Assembly (NCBI GenBank): GCA_958296095.1
Contig: OY282434.1
Location: forward strand, 1,518,001 to 1,582,000
DNA: 64,000 nt
Direction: 5' to 3'
From: an uncultured Oligoflexales bacterium
GTDB lineage: Bacteria; Bdellovibrionota_B; Oligoflexia; Oligoflexales; JAPPIL01
Shown here in pieces: positions 34,086 through 43,600 of this stretch. The notes beneath the pieces are model-generated. The model saw nothing but the letters and a program-made list of their open reading frames with translations, did not search any database and was not told the origin of the DNA. Numbering within the stretch: position 1 is the stretch's first letter; every line of letters begins with the position of its first letter. Both the position numbers and the translations under genes were made by a program.

Positions 34086-36353
34086 TCACATGACACAAGA
34101 CGCGGCGGGAATTGTGTCAAGATCATCGATGCACAAGCCGTAATCGGTATGATAACGAGCATCTTTAGTGGCGAGAGTCACAAACTGTTGCGCAGATTTT
34201 TCTTTGGCAACACACTCCAACAACCCTGCTTTGTGCATCTTGTCATAGACATACTGGGGAACTTGCACGATATATGGTTGCAATTGCCGAGCAATCCCGC
34301 CACAGTTGTCCATATATTGCAACTTGCTGAGTAATTTCTCGGCTTCGCCATCGTAGCGGATAATAATCGCGGCTTGATAGTTGTCGAGCATAACAAAATC
34401 TCGGTCTATTTTTTCCATCGGTAGCGACTCTAATTTACTTCCCCGTAGCGATGGCAGGATACCCTTAGTATCGAGTTGTTGGTCGCCTTTTTGCCAATAG
34501 AGGTTACGAAAATAATTTTCCATCGTTTCCGTAGATAGAGGGTCACCGCCGTTGCGCAAACAACCCCGCATTACCTGTGCAAATTGTTTCAGCTCGGTAG
34601 GGGGTCGCCACTTTTCGCTGTCGGGGGTAAAGATAAAAACCTCACTCTCGGCCCGCGCCCGTTTCCCTTCACGGTTACAGCGTCCTGCCGCTTGTGCGAT
34701 CGAATCAAGCCCCGCTTCGGCACGCAACACCATTGGAAAGTCAAGATCGACCCCAGCTTCGACCAACGATGTCGCGATAACTCGGCAGGACATGTTTGCC
34801 CTGAGTGCATCCCGAATTTCACGCAGCACCTTTTGACGATGCTTGGCGCACATCAAAGTCGTCAACAGCCTAACCCCTGCACAATCCGCCAAACTATCGA
34901 CCAGGGCGCGGGCGTGGCGGCGGTTATTGACGATACACAACACCTGCTCTTGAGCGCGGATTTTTTGTGTGAGGGTGGTATCATCCCATTTTTTTATCTG
35001 GGGATCGATAGTAACTCGCTTAAAAAAAGCAAACATTGCCTGTCGCTCAGGAGCTAGTTCTCGGACATTTCTGAAACCATCTATAAATTTCTCGGCCCCT
35101 AACGCAGGTTGAGTGGCGGTGCATAGAACGACACTGCTTTGATAATTAGCAACCAACTCTTTTACTGCCATAACACAGGGACGCAAGACACATAGCGGTG
35201 TTGTTTGCACCTCATCGAGAATAACAACGCTGTTGGCAATGTTGTGTAGTTTTCGGCAAGAAGATGGACGAGAGGAAAATAAACTTTCAAAAAATTGCAC
35301 CGCGGTGGTAACGATAATCGGCGCATCCCAATTTTCCATCGCCAATTTTAGTTTTTCTTGGCCTTGATACCTATCATCCTTGCTGTCAACGCTAAAACCA
35401 CTGTGGTGTTCAAGCACCTTGTCCTGATGTTTACCGAGAGCATTGCGAAAAACTTCAGCCGTCTGCTCAATGATGTTAGTGTAGGGAATAACATAGATGA
35501 CCCGTCGCAAACCATGGGCAAGCGCATGATCGAGAGCAAAGGCCAGCGAGGTCAAGGTCTTGCCGCCCCCTGTCGGCACGGTCAAGGAGAACTGTCCCCG
35601 TTCATAGCTGGCTTTAGTGCGCACCGTCGTGAGAATTTTATGCCGCCAAGCGTTGAGTTGGCTAGGGGGGTTTTCTGTAAATTTTTGCAGATGAGTATCG
35701 AGTGCATTGCGTAAATTTTTTATGAGCATAGTGTCAGCAAAACCACGTGCTATATTTTGTTTCTCGGCCCTAGCATAAAAATTTTCCGTATCCAAACGAT
35801 CGGCATCGATCAAAGACGAGAACAACATGCGAATGAGAAAGGCACATTGAAAAGTTTCAAAACCCTTGATTTGAGTCATGCCTCGCAGATATTTGTGAAA
35901 ATCTTTTGCCTCTGCTAGTGCTATTTCTTTTTGCCAAGCCGTTGATAATTTAGGCAACTCATCCTTGCGGCGTTCTGCCAAAGATCTGCGTTTGCCAGCA
36001 AATCCCTCGCCATCCGCTAAACCTGCGTGATGGCCAGCGATGGCATAAGCGATAAAATAACCTAGCTTGCCAAAACGCTCGATGGCAATCTGTGCACCGT
36101 GCGTCGAGTGATTGACCTGGGCCGGATTACCCGTTAGCCTGGCCTGAAACTCAGCACTATACTTGCCAAGATCATGCAACAGCCCCGCTTGTCGGGCCAG
36201 GATCTCTGCCCCTGCACCGAAGTGTCGGGCAAATTCTCCCGCCAGCTGCGCGGTATCCTGCAGATGTTTGGCGAGCAAATGCCATTTGCTTTTGTCACGA
36301 CCTGCTAACGAATGGGCATAAAAGTGTTTGTTAGCGGTTTCGTTGTTATTCAT
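34086..36353 (-). CDS. cas3: Cas3 HD nuclease-helicase
   Basis: A 755-residue effector nuclease. The N-terminal HD domain shows HLLAKHLQDT, GLLHDLGKYS and NHSTHGAQ, plus the metal-binding pair in AGHHAGL. The SF2 helicase part has Walker A (VPTGGGKTLTS), DEVQ in place of DEAD (VILDEVQTTP) and motif VI (QAAGRCNREGK). Cas3 is recruited by Cas8c and degrades the target strand. It is the first gene of the operon; the likely promoter is at 36454-36487, with a leader of about 94 nt. Confidence 0.97.
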   Translation of the reverse strand: MNNNETANKHFYAHSLAGRDKSKWHLLAKHLQDTAQLAGEFARHFGAGAEILARQAGLLHDLGKYSAEFQARLTGNPAQVNHSTHGAQIAIERFGKLGYFIAYAIAGHHAGLADGEGFAGKRRSLAERRKDELPKLSTAWQKEIALAEAKDFHKYLRGMTQIKGFETFQCAFLIRMLFSSLIDADRLDTENFYARAEKQNIARGFADTMLIKNLRNALDTHLQKFTENPPSQLNAWRHKILTTVRTKASYERGQFSLTVPTGGGKTLTSLAFALDHALAHGLRRVIYVIPYTNIIEQTAEVFRNALGKHQDKVLEHHSGFSVDSKDDRYQGQEKLKLAMENWDAPIIVTTAVQFFESLFSSRPSSCRKLHNIANSVVILDEVQTTPLCVLRPCVMAVKELVANYQSSVVLCTATQPALGAEKFIDGFRNVRELAPERQAMFAFFKRVTIDPQIKKWDDTTLTQKIRAQEQVLCIVNNRRHARALVDSLADCAGVRLLTTLMCAKHRQKVLREIRDALRANMSCRVIATSLVEAGVDLDFPMVLRAEAGLDSIAQAAGRCNREGKRARAESEVFIFTPDSEKWRPPTELKQFAQVMRGCLRNGGDPLSTETMENYFRNLYWQKGDQQLDTKGILPSLRGSKLESLPMEKIDRDFVMLDNYQAAIIIRYDGEAEKLLSKLQYMDNCGGIARQLQPYIVQVPQYVYDKMHKAGLLECVAKEKSAQQFVTLATKDARYHTDYGLCIDDLDTIPAASCVM

Positions 36354-36421
36354 TGCACACCATCTAGCGTAGGTTAACTAGACAACAAATTCTCTCAGCA
36401 ACCCAAACCTCCCACCCTGCG

Positions 36422-36453
36422 GTTGAGAGTCAGGCGTACGCGGTCACACCACC
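36422..36453. repeat. 32-bp repeat, promoter-distal copy at the cas promoter
   Basis: The sequence begins GTTGAGAGTCAGG and ends GGTCACACCACC, with the palindrome GCGTACGC in the middle. It is identical to 36488-36519. It covers the expected transcription start (about 36447) of the cas operon, so a protein bound here would block transcription. Confidence 0.9.
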
Positions 36454-36487
36454 AGTATAACATTAGAAATACGTTGTCAAGGAAAAA
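36454..36487 (-). promoter_or_regulatory. Probable cas operon promoter between two 32-bp repeats
   Basis: On the minus strand the 34 bp between the repeats contain TTGACA, 15 bases, then TATACT. The -35 is perfect and the -10 nearly so; the spacing is short. No better candidate exists upstream of cas3. The 32-34-32 geometry equals that of the CRISPR array (32-bp repeat, 34-bp spacer), yet the repeat matches the array repeat at only 14 of 32 positions. Confidence 0.65.
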
Positions 36488-36519
36488 GTTGAGAGTCAGG
36501 CGTACGCGGTCACACCACC
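36488..36519. repeat. 32-bp repeat, promoter-proximal copy at the cas promoter
   Basis: Identical to 36422-36453. It lies just upstream of the -35 and 4 bp after the stop of the small gene at 36524. Confidence 0.9.
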
Positions 36520-36523
36520 CGCC

Positions 36524-36751
36524 TCACTCGATGCCCGACTCATACAGGCGATCGGCTTCTCGGGTAGCTTTGCGTTGGGCGAGGATGTGTTCGTACCAGC
36601 TGGTGCTCTGTTCGATGAGCCATTGGTTGGCGGCGAAGTGCGGGGCCGGGATCTGTTCTTCACAAAAATCGACGAATTCGCTGATGCTGCCGTTGGAGTG
36701 CGTTTTGACCCATTCTTTGACGGCCTTTTTGAATTTATTGGGGTCAAACAC
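36524..36751 (-). CDS. Small helical protein encoded just upstream of the cas promoter
   Basis: A 75-residue protein. The GTG at 36751 has AAGGAGG seven bases upstream; the longer TTG-started frame would begin inside that site. The product begins with FDPNKFKKAVKEW and carries SEFVDFCEEQIPAPHFAANQ and WLIEQSTSWYEHILAQ. It is charged, helical and cytoplasmic, with no recognised domain and no obvious helix-turn-helix. The gene ends 4 bp before the first 32-bp repeat, and the core ACCGCGTACG of that repeat recurs about 76 bp upstream of its start. A role in controlling cas expression is possible but only inferred. Confidence 0.65.
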   Translation of the reverse strand: MFDPNKFKKAVKEWVKTHSNGSISEFVDFCEEQIPAPHFAANQWLIEQSTSWYEHILAQRKATREADRLYESGIE

Positions 36752-36827
36752 GAGCTGTCCTCCTTCCTCTTGCAGCAAAGCTTCTACCCCTCCGTTCGGT
36801 TGCGAAGCGGGAGGGCTTTAGCAAAAA

Positions 36828-36837
36828 CGTACGCGGT
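36828..36837. promoter_or_regulatory. Third copy of the repeat core (CGTACGCGGT)
   Basis: CGTACGCGGT is the central 10 bp of the two 32-bp repeats at the cas promoter. It appears once more here, upstream of the small gene at 36524. The flanks differ. If the 32-bp repeats are operators, this could be a third, weaker site. Confidence 0.4.
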
Positions 36838-36860
36838 GCGGCTAACTAGCATTGATCGCA

Positions 36861-37466
36861 CTATTGGGGGGAAGGAGTTGCACTACTAGGCATCGTCTTG
36901 GTGGCGGCCTCGTTAGCTGGCTTTGCCTCGTCTGGTTTTGCCTTGTTAGCTGGCTTTGCCTTGTCAGCTGGTTTTGCCTTGTTAGCTGGCTTTGCCTTGT
37001 CAGCTGGTTTTGCCTTGCTCGCCGCGGTGAACAAAAAATTACCTGTCATCAAACCCACATGCCCTGGGAAGGTACAGAAGAACAGGTACTTCTCACCCAC
37101 CTTGAGCTTGCTGGTAGAAAAGGTAACACTCGTCTGTTCCTTGCCGCCAACCATGCCAGTGGCTGCGATGATACGTGCGTCGCCCTGCTGCAGATAACCG
37201 TGCTGTGGCCCTGCCGTCACCCCCGCCGCGACCGTGGCATCCTTGTCCGCCGCCTTCGTCAGCACCCAGTTGTGCCCCATCGCGGCCTTGGGCAACTGCC
37301 CGCTATGGGTCAGTGTCAATGTTACCCGTGAGCAAGCACTGTCGACCTGCAAGACCTGCTTGTCAAACCGCATCATGTCATTGCCTGCAATCTGCAGAGC
37401 ACAGTCCTTGCCTTGCAACAGCGTCGCAGCCATGGACAACAGCAGCACCAACACCTTACTGAACAT
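36861..37466 (-). CDS. Azurin-like blue copper protein with a Lys/Pro/Ala-rich tail
   Basis: A 201-residue protein started at the ATG (37466) with GGAGGAGG just upstream. A signal peptide (FSKVLVLLLSMAATLLQG) precedes the azurin fold. Copper ligands are visible as His in MGHNWVL and as Cys, His and Met in FFCTFPGHVGLM. Two further cysteines (KDCALQI and DSACSRV) form the family disulfide. The extra tail after the fold is a 12-residue AKPADKAKPANK repeat, probably a flexible linker or wall anchor. Azurins shuttle electrons between periplasmic cytochromes, which fits the octaheme cytochrome and Ccm genes further right. Confidence 0.93.
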   Translation of the reverse strand: MFSKVLVLLLSMAATLLQGKDCALQIAGNDMMRFDKQVLQVDSACSRVTLTLTHSGQLPKAAMGHNWVLTKAADKDATVAAGVTAGPQHGYLQQGDARIIAATGMVGGKEQTSVTFSTSKLKVGEKYLFFCTFPGHVGLMTGNFLFTAASKAKPADKAKPANKAKPADKAKPANKAKPDEAKPANEAATKTMPSSATPSPQ

Positions 37467-37702
37467 ATCCTCCTCCGTCATCTGTCAGGCAAAAAGCACA
37501 CCCCGTCTACCACAAAAGCCGCCCCCGCCGAGCGAAGCTACCACACCATTGAGAGTTACATCAAAAAAATTTTGTGCAACCTCAATGCCTGGCTTCGCGC
37601 CGACAGCCTGCTGCAAGCCATCCGTAGGATTGTGGTTGAAAGGTGCACTGCTGCCGAGCGCGCAACCTGCCCGCTGAGCACTAGCCCTTGAACAGCCTGC
37701 GG

Positions 37703-38488
37703 TCAGCGCGGCCCGCCGTCTTCAATCTTCCAGCCTTTGGCGACCAATTGGGCACGAGCCGCAGCCGCCCCGCGATCATAGCGCGAATCCCCGCCATCGA
37801 GAGGCACACCGTTCTGGGTGGTCGTCTGCAAGATGCGGTTTAGTAGCTGGCTATAGGTAGCATCGGGCAAAGTTACCCCCTCGAACATGCTCTGCATATT
37901 GGTAACGGCTTTAAAACTCCAACTAGTAGCGTCCAATTGCAGTTTTGGGGTAGCGGCGAACATGCTCGACATGTCGGTCACTGCTGCCGTCGTGCCCCCT
38001 TGCACTATGCCGAGATTGCTGCACCCAGCAAAAGCTCCCTGCAGGCTTTTCCAACCAACATCGCCCAATTCGTTGACCGCAATGATCTTGTCCTTGCTCG
38101 CCGCCAAGGTCGCGAAACTCCACGCCTCAACTAGTCCGTAGATGGTAACCTTGTATTCGCCCGCCCTATCATAGACATGTTCTGTATCAGGATCGTCGTA
38201 CGAAGAGACATAAGGGTAGCCATCCTTCTCTCCCGACCCGTCGCCCCAGTCCACGGCAAAGCTGTGGCTAAAACCACTCGGCAACGGCAGCTGCACGGTA
38301 TCACCAGCATTTACCCGCCATGTCGATACGAAACCACGATGTGCCAGATCAAGCGCACAGCTAGAGGTAGTAGTGCTTCCACCACCGCCACCGTCGTCGT
38401 CGGGTCCTTCCCCTTTACGCAGATCGCTGCTATCCACACCACAAGCATACGTAAAAATCAATGAAAACAGTAAGATAGGATTGCGCAC
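37703..38488 (-). CDS. DUF285/PKD-type surface lipoprotein
   Basis: A 261-residue protein. I chose the GTG at 38488 (GGAGGG seven bases upstream) because it opens a lipoprotein signal, RNPILLFSLIFTYAC, with lipobox TYAC. A Gly/Asp/Ser linker follows, then a PKD-like domain (FAVDWGDGSGEKDG...EHVYDRAGEYKVTIYG) and a DUF285/BspA-like repeat part (AFAGCSNLG, VTDMSSMFAATPK, VTNMQSMFEG). Such proteins are found on bacterial surfaces and are thought to bind other molecules. A 63-codon upstream extension is open but has no signal. Confidence 0.85.
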   Translation of the reverse strand: MRNPILLFSLIFTYACGVDSSDLRKGEGPDDDGGGGGSTTTSSCALDLAHRGFVSTWRVNAGDTVQLPLPSGFSHSFAVDWGDGSGEKDGYPYVSSYDDPDTEHVYDRAGEYKVTIYGLVEAWSFATLAASKDKIIAVNELGDVGWKSLQGAFAGCSNLGIVQGGTTAAVTDMSSMFAATPKLQLDATSWSFKAVTNMQSMFEGVTLPDATYSQLLNRILQTTTQNGVPLDGGDSRYDRGAAAARAQLVAKGWKIEDGGPR

Positions 38489-38673
38489 GACGATTCCCTC
38501 CAGAGTTAGTCCCTGTAGGTATTTTAGCACAAAGGGAAAAAGCTGCGCACCGCGACGGGGAGCAGTTGTTGTCAACTTTGACGCGGCGAGATTAGGGTCA
38601 GGTAATGTCAGGGCGCAAAATGTGACGAAAAACCTTGTCCTAGCACACGTGTTGTTGTCGCAGGGCAAAAAAA

Positions 38674-39774
38674 TCAATCGGGACTGTAGAGTTTTGATTT
38701 TTGGTAGAGGGGCATTATCTGGGTGACAATGACTTTAACGACGGCAATGGTAGGGATAGCAAACAGGACACCCCAGAAGCCAAACAGTTGTCCGAAGCTG
38801 AGCACGGACAGGATGACCAGCAGAGGGTGTAGCCCAGCTTTTCCGCCCATGATACGGGGGGTGAGCAGCATGCCGTCGATCGTCTGCACGGCTAGGAATA
38901 CTCCCGCGACACCGAGCACCTGTCCCCAGCCGCTAAAATCAGAAATAATTACCAACGCACTCAACGTACCGCCGACGATGATATCGAAGTAGGGGACGAT
39001 ACGGCAGATCCCTGCGACAAGACCGATGGCAAGGGCGGCTTTGAGGCCGACGAGCGACAGGCCGATAATGTAGAGCAGAGCCATAATCGCGGCAACGATT
39101 GCTTGTCCCTTCAGCACTGAACGCAGGGCACTGCTGATATTGGTCAATGCCGTGTTGATGTGTGGCAACAGGTCTTTGGGAATCACGTCTCGTACTTTGC
39201 GACGCAGCGAGCCGTTTTCGCTGAGCATGAAGAAGGCAATCACCGGCACCAGCACGACGTTAACGACCGTGCCGAAGAGACCGGGCGTCGACATCCAGAT
39301 ACCTTTGATCGCTTGGCGGATACCCGCGGTAACTTGCGGAATAATGTTAAGTTCACCCAGCCAAGCATCGAGCTGTGCCGCGTCGACGAAGCCCAGGGCA
39401 AGGATATGTTCTTCCAGCACGGGCACCCAATGCGCACGAATCCGCAGCAAGGCGTTGGGAATCGATTGCAACACGCTCAGCATCTGGGCGTAGATGATCG
39501 GCAAGAAGTAAGCGGAGACAATTACCACCGCCAGCAGTGCCAGGCAGATAATGGCAACGATGACGAGGTTGCGGGGCACACGGTACTTGCTCAGGTAATC
39601 GATAGGCGCGCTCAAGAGAAAATAGAGCAGCGCGGCAAGGGCCGACGGCAGTAATACCGCCTGATACAGATAAGCGATGGGCAGCAACAACAGCAGACAG
39701 CCGCACCCAAACAGCAGGTAGCGCAGTGGCTTTTTGCGCAGCAGCTTGGTGCGCGTCAGTTCTAGCATCGGCAA
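38674..39774 (-). CDS. PerM/AI-2E-family membrane permease
   Basis: A 366-residue integral membrane protein. Its pattern is that of the AI-2E/PerM family: paired N-terminal helices (LLFGCGCLLLLLPIAYLYQA and next), a long amphipathic middle (SVLQSIPNALLRIRAHW), and the C-terminal helices with GLVAGICRIVPYFDIIVGG and PRIMGGKAGLHPLLVIL. Members act as exporters or secondary transporters; the substrate cannot be predicted. The gene is followed by the DUF285 lipoprotein gene with a 185-bp gap, so they are probably separate units. Confidence 0.9.
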   Translation of the reverse strand: MPMLELTRTKLLRKKPLRYLLFGCGCLLLLLPIAYLYQAVLLPSALAALLYFLLSAPIDYLSKYRVPRNLVIVAIICLALLAVVIVSAYFLPIIYAQMLSVLQSIPNALLRIRAHWVPVLEEHILALGFVDAAQLDAWLGELNIIPQVTAGIRQAIKGIWMSTPGLFGTVVNVVLVPVIAFFMLSENGSLRRKVRDVIPKDLLPHINTALTNISSALRSVLKGQAIVAAIMALLYIIGLSLVGLKAALAIGLVAGICRIVPYFDIIVGGTLSALVIISDFSGWGQVLGVAGVFLAVQTIDGMLLTPRIMGGKAGLHPLLVILSVLSFGQLFGFWGVLFAIPTIAVVKVIVTQIMPLYQKSKLYSPD

Positions 39775-39795
39775 AAATTCCCCTGCATTACCAGC

Positions 39796-40491
39796 CTAAA
39801 AATAAAATACAATAGGCGTGCCTGCCGCACAAGTATCACGGCGCGTCAACACCTGATGTTTGCTGTCGGGAAAAGTGACACACACCCTTTGTCCTGGCAT
39901 GATGTTGGTCAGCGTCTCTTCTTCCTCGTACTCGTTGAAAATGTCAACCATACCAGCAGCAACTAGAAAAAAAGTGCGACAATACAGGCTGAATGTCAAT
40001 CCCGCATATTTTTGCAAAACATAGCTGCGTTGCAGGTCGACACGCTTCTTTCCCCCGATATAGAGGGTGCGAATTTGGGTGTTGATGTGAATATCAGCAG
40101 TCTGCTGCCGTGCGGTGGAGATGCGGCATTTCGTGCCCTGCACATAGTTACGCCCCTGCCACCATGGATATAGTCTGTAGCTGACCCGCACCTTATCGCT
40201 AGCCAGGGCCGGCGAAGTGTGCGGTTCGACAGCAGCAGGTGGTGCTACCTCAGCTGGAATTTCTGCCTCGGCATCTTCCGTCGTCTCTGCCTCAGCTTGC
40301 TTGTCACCCACCGTGGTCTGCTGCTCGTGTAACGTGCCACTGTTCTGCTTATCTGGCGTAGGGGTTGCGGTCGGAGTTGCGGTCGGAGTTGCCTCCGGAG
40401 ACGGCGCAACAGCGGTCTTCGCCTGTAAACAGGCGCTCAACAATAGTGGCAGCACGTGCCGACAAAATTTTTTAGCGCAACCCAACTCCAT
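39796..40491 (-). CDS. Predicted lipoprotein with a Thr/Pro repeat linker
   Basis: A 231-residue product if started at the ATG at 40491 (MELGCAKKFCRHVLPLLLSAC). This gives a lipobox LSAC; a longer frame adds 14 residues. The ribosome binding site is weak, so the start is uncertain. After the anchor comes an ATPTATPTATP stretch encoded by a short tandem repeat (about 40365-40394), then an acidic linker. The C-terminal part of about 130 residues has the look of a beta-rich domain (VRVSYRLYPWW...RTLYIGGKKRVDLQRSYVL). I do not recognise the family. Confidence 0.6.
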   Translation of the reverse strand: MELGCAKKFCRHVLPLLLSACLQAKTAVAPSPEATPTATPTATPTPDKQNSGTLHEQQTTVGDKQAEAETTEDAEAEIPAEVAPPAAVEPHTSPALASDKVRVSYRLYPWWQGRNYVQGTKCRISTARQQTADIHINTQIRTLYIGGKKRVDLQRSYVLQKYAGLTFSLYCRTFFLVAAGMVDIFNEYEEEETLTNIMPGQRVCVTFPDSKHQVLTRRDTCAAGTPIVFYF

Positions 40492-40586
40492 GTCATGTCT
40501 TTCGGCAGCTGTGGCGGCAAAACTGAGTACCATCTGCGGCGCTTTGGGCTTATTGGTTTTATTTACTTGTAATGCAATTTTTTATT

Positions 40587-40666
40587 TAAAGTATCTATAT
40601 ATTATGTAAAGAGAATTATCTGAGTAAAGTATGTATATACTATGTAAAGAGAATTAGCTGATTGAG
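40587..40666. repeat. Imperfect 38/42-bp tandem repeat
   Basis: Two copies (40587-40624 and 40625-40666) share TAAAGTAT, then TATGTAAAGAGAATTA and CTGA. They lie between nrdJ and the lipoprotein gene, in the promoter region of the latter. The second copy resembles a CRISPR spacer in this window (see findings). Confidence 0.85.
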
Positions 40667-40682
40667 AAAGAGATGGCTACTA

Positions 40683-43600
40683 TCAGCTACAGCCAGTCGT
40701 CTCACCGCAGCTCAAACACTTTAGACACGAGCCGTTGCGCACCAGCGTCAACGAATTACAACTGGGGCAGGGCTCGCCTGCATAGCCGCTGGCACGAGCT
40801 TGTTCCAGTGGTGCAGTGAGCGCCTCTTGTCCGTCTAACGGCAAGCGTGGTTTGGCAGTTGTGTTGCCCAAATCACCGCGGCCGAGATAGTTGATAGCCA
40901 AGTCACGAAACAGGAAGTCGATAATGGAAGTCGAGTGCTTGATGTGGTTGTGCCCTAAGACCAGACCGCTAGGCTCAAAACGACTGAAGGTAAAGACATC
41001 GACAAACTCATCGAGCGGCACGCCATACTGTAAACCGAGACTGACGGCGATAGCAAAGCTGTTCATGATACCGCCGAGCAACGTGCCTTCCTTGTTCATG
41101 TCGAGAAAAATTTCACCGAGATCACCATTCTCATACTCGCCAGTGCGCAGATAAATGTTGTGCCCTTCAATCTTTACTTTCTGCGTGTAGCCTGAACGCT
41201 TGTTGGGTAACTGCCGCCGCACTCCCTTGTGAAAACGCACCAAATCCTCAGCCACCTCGCGCACTCCCGTATCCTCTTCGTACCACTTGCTCTGTTGTGT
41301 CGCCAGTGGCTGGCTGAGCTTCGACCCGTCGCGGTAGAGTGCAATTGCCTTGATCATCGACTTCCACGCCTGCTGATAGATGCGATCAACATCCGCCAAT
41401 GTTGCCTCATGGGGCAAGTTGATCGTCTTGCTGATCGCTCCCGACACAAACGGCTGGGTCGCCGCCAGCATCGCTAAATGCTTGAACGGCGAGATGAACC
41501 GCTCTCCCTTGCGTCCACACTTGTTAGCACAATCAAACACCGCGAGATGTTCTTCTCGCAGATGCGGCGCGCCCTCCATTGTCATCGTGCCACAGACGTA
41601 TTCGTTCGCTTCCGCAATCTCCAGCTCCGAAAAGCCGATATGCTGCAAGATGTTACAGGTTGGGTCGGCAAGCTGGGCGCGTTCGATATTCAGCGTCTCA
41701 ACACAAAATTCTTCGCCCAACGTCCACTTGGTAAAGGCGAAAGAAATATCAAAAATATGCGGCATATCACCGTTAAGTTTGATCAGCAGGTCATCGGTGA
41801 AGCCTTTTTCTTTTAGGGTGGCGAAGTTGATGTGCGGTGCTTCCGCCAGAGTGCCGCGTCCAACGCAGTAGGTGATGATTTCCTTGACTTGCTGGGGGCG
41901 ATAGCCAAGCTGTTGCAAGGCGCGGGGCACGGACTGGTTGATAATTTTAAAATAACCACCCCCTGCCAGCTTCTTATATTTAACCAACGCATAGTCAGGT
42001 TCGATGCCCGTCGTATCACAATCCATCAGCAGACCAATCGTGCCCGTCGGGGCAATCACCGTCGTCTGAGCGTTGCGATAGCCGTGTTGCTTGCCCAACG
42101 CCAATGCATCATCCCAACACTGTTGAGCCGCGGCCAGCAGATAGGAGGGGCAATGGGCTGCGTCGATGCGCTGTGGCTCGCAGGTCAAACCTTCGAAAGG
42201 CTCTGTGGCATATGTCGCAGCACGATGGTTGCCGATGACCCGCAGCATGTCCTCACGATTTTCCTCAAAACGCGGAAACGGACCGAGATGTTGCGCTAGT
42301 TCGGCGCTGGTGCGATAGGCCTCAGCCGTCATCACCGCGGTGAGTGCAGCACTGATGGCGGTCGCCTGCTCGCTGCCATAAGGTATGCCCATCGTCATCA
42401 ACAGTGCGCCGATATTGGCATAGCCCAAGCCGAGCGTGCGGTATTTCCAGCTTTGGCTAGCGATCTCGTGGCTGGGGAACTGTGCCATCTGCACCGAAAT
42501 GTCAAGGATTATCGTCCATAGACGGCAGGCATGGCGGAAGGCTTCGACGTTGAAGACATGCCGTTCGTAATCGTAAAATTTGAGTAAATTGATCGAGGCA
42601 AGGTTGCAAGCTGTGTCGTCGATAAACATGTATTCCGAGCAGGGATTGGAAGCTCTGATCGCTCCACCTCGCGGGCAAGTATGCCACTCGTTGATGGTGT
42701 CGTCGAACTGCAGGCCAGGATCAGCGCACGACCACGCGGCAAAGCAGATGTCATCCCATAGCTGGGTCGCGGGCACGGTGCGCACGGTGTGCCCATTGCT
42801 GCGTGCGGTCAACGCCCACTCACGCTGCTCTGCCAAGGCTTGCATGAAAGAGTGCTTGACTCGCACCGAATTGTTGGAATTCTGTCCAGAGATCGTTTGG
42901 TAGGCCTCCGAGTTCCAGTCGGTGTCGAAGCTCTGCACGTCTATCTGCGTATGTCCCTGCCGTGCCAACTCTAGCACCCTGTTGATGTAGCTGGGTGGCA
43001 CATGTGCCCGCTGAGCGGCGCGACAAGACTTGCCCAGCATGGCGTTGCGGCTGGGGTCACATCTTTCCGCGGTAGCACCACCGTCCTGCTGACAAGCTGC
43101 GAACACCTCCTCTAGATGCTGCTTGAGCGCCTGTGAACCTGCCACCAGTGCCACGACTTTTTGTTCTTCCTGCAATTTCCAGTTGATGAAGTCCTCAATA
43201 TCGGGATGATCGATATCGAGACAGACCATCTTGGCAGCCCGCCGTGTCGTGCCCCCACTCTTGATTGCACCTGCGGCACGGTCACCGACCCGCAAAAACG
43301 ACATCAGGCCTGACGACACCCCGCCTCCTGAAAGCGGCTCGCCTTTGCCGCGCAAACTGCTGAAGTTAGTGCCTGTGCCACTGCCGTATTTGAATAGACG
43401 GGCTTCCTTCGTCCACAAATCCATGATGCCGCCATTGCTGACGAGATTGTCCTTCACCGACTGGATAAAGCAGGCATGTGGCTGTGGTCGCTCGTAGGCA
43501 TTGGTTGACTTGGTAATCTCGCCGCTCTGTGGACAGACATAATAGTGGCCTTGCGGCGGCCCCTCTACCCCATAGGCATAATGCAAGCCCGTGTTAAACC

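Noticed and set aside
36422-36519. A second genuine CRISPR array
   Set aside because: The repeat is unlike the array repeat, there are only two copies, and the 34-bp interval reads as a promoter; it is reported as a regulatory candidate instead.
37413-37691. Plus-strand ORF of 92 codons opposite and beyond the azurin start
   Set aside because: Half of it is antisense to azurin, and the rest has no start signal or recognised similarity.
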